This document shows positions 23,364 to 23,992 of a stretch of 23,992 nucleotides of DNA, in pieces. Origin of the DNA: a bacterium (GTDB taxonomy: Bacteria; Planctomycetota; UBA11346); the NCBI GenBank assembly GCA_020049615.1, contig JAIFKN010000060.1:1-23992 (forward strand), in the 5' to 3' direction. The translations under genes and the position numbers were made by a program. Numbering within the stretch: the stretch's first letter is position 1; each line of letters begins with the position of its first letter. The notes beneath the pieces were generated by a model. The model had not been told where the DNA came from. It worked only from the letters and a program-made list of their open reading frames with translations, and searched no databases.

Positions 23364-23383
<20 letters not shown>
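22289..23383 (+). CDS. GH99-like / WbsX-like glycan-active protein
   Basis: The 364-residue protein has the GH99/GH71-like TIM-barrel pattern annotated as Glyco_tran_WbsX or glycoside hydrolase family 99-like. It starts with [16 protein letters not shown]. The pattern continues with [36 protein letters not shown] and the characteristic [15 protein letters not shown], in which Glu330 and Glu333 are the likely catalytic or substrate-binding acids. No signal peptide is present, so it probably acts in the cytoplasm. Proteins of this type process mannan-like or cell-surface glycans, and some were named as glycosyltransferases. The start at 22289 is chosen because similarity begins there; GGGAGG lies 12 bases upstream, which is farther than usual. 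It is divergent from araC and overlaps prfB at its end. Confidence 0.82.

Positions 23384-23992
<609 letters not shown>

Overview
This is a very GC-rich, gene-dense bacterial window with 18 protein-coding genes (17 complete, one running off the right edge) and very short intergenic gaps. I see no rRNA, tRNA, insertion sequence, prophage or CRISPR array. A planctomycete-like member of the PVC group is the best guess. The reasons are a Minf_1886-type protein (a family known mainly from Verrucomicrobia and Planctomycetes), a ThiD2-ThiE fusion, a PA14-bearing glycoside hydrolase, a GH99/WbsX-like protein beside an AraC regulator, and calcium-loop motifs of the kind common in these bacteria. The phylum is inference.

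Layout. (1) 94-4916, minus strand: a lipoprotein with a thioredoxin-like tail and a Minf_1886 protein, then a second run of AI-2E-family permease, thiamine phosphate synthase, a 73-residue membrane protein and an OsmC-type peroxiredoxin. In the second run the permease, thiE and small gene are joined by GTGA overlaps. (2) 4997-11064, plus strand: FAH-family hydrolase, a large secreted PA14 plus clan-A-like glycoside hydrolase, and selB. These three are packed with no gap or a 1-base overlap. (3) 11097-12206, minus: an unrecognised protein, divergent from the next block. (4) 12355-16079, plus: a small protein with a histone-H1-like Lys/Ala tail, a mutarotase-fold-like protein and a six-hairpin (alpha/alpha)6 glycosidase-like protein. 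(5) 16087-22219, minus: araC, mscS-like channel, ppk2, 6-phosphofructokinase and a second AI-2E-family permease, joined by overlaps or gaps of 2-33 bases. (6) 22289-23383, plus: a GH99/WbsX-like protein divergent from araC. (7) 23364-23992, minus: the C-terminal part of peptide chain release factor 2, overlapping the preceding gene tail to tail.

How the genes fit together. The window mixes core functions (thiamine synthesis, RF2, SelB) with carbohydrate-processing genes spread over three units. The most suggestive cluster is block 5. There a polyphosphate kinase that can make nucleotide triphosphates from polyphosphate lies directly upstream of the committing kinase of glycolysis. Both follow a mechanosensitive-type channel and a sugar-type AraC regulator that also faces a glycan-active gene. 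This could link carbohydrate sensing, osmotic state and polyphosphate-driven glycolysis, but that is inference from gene order.
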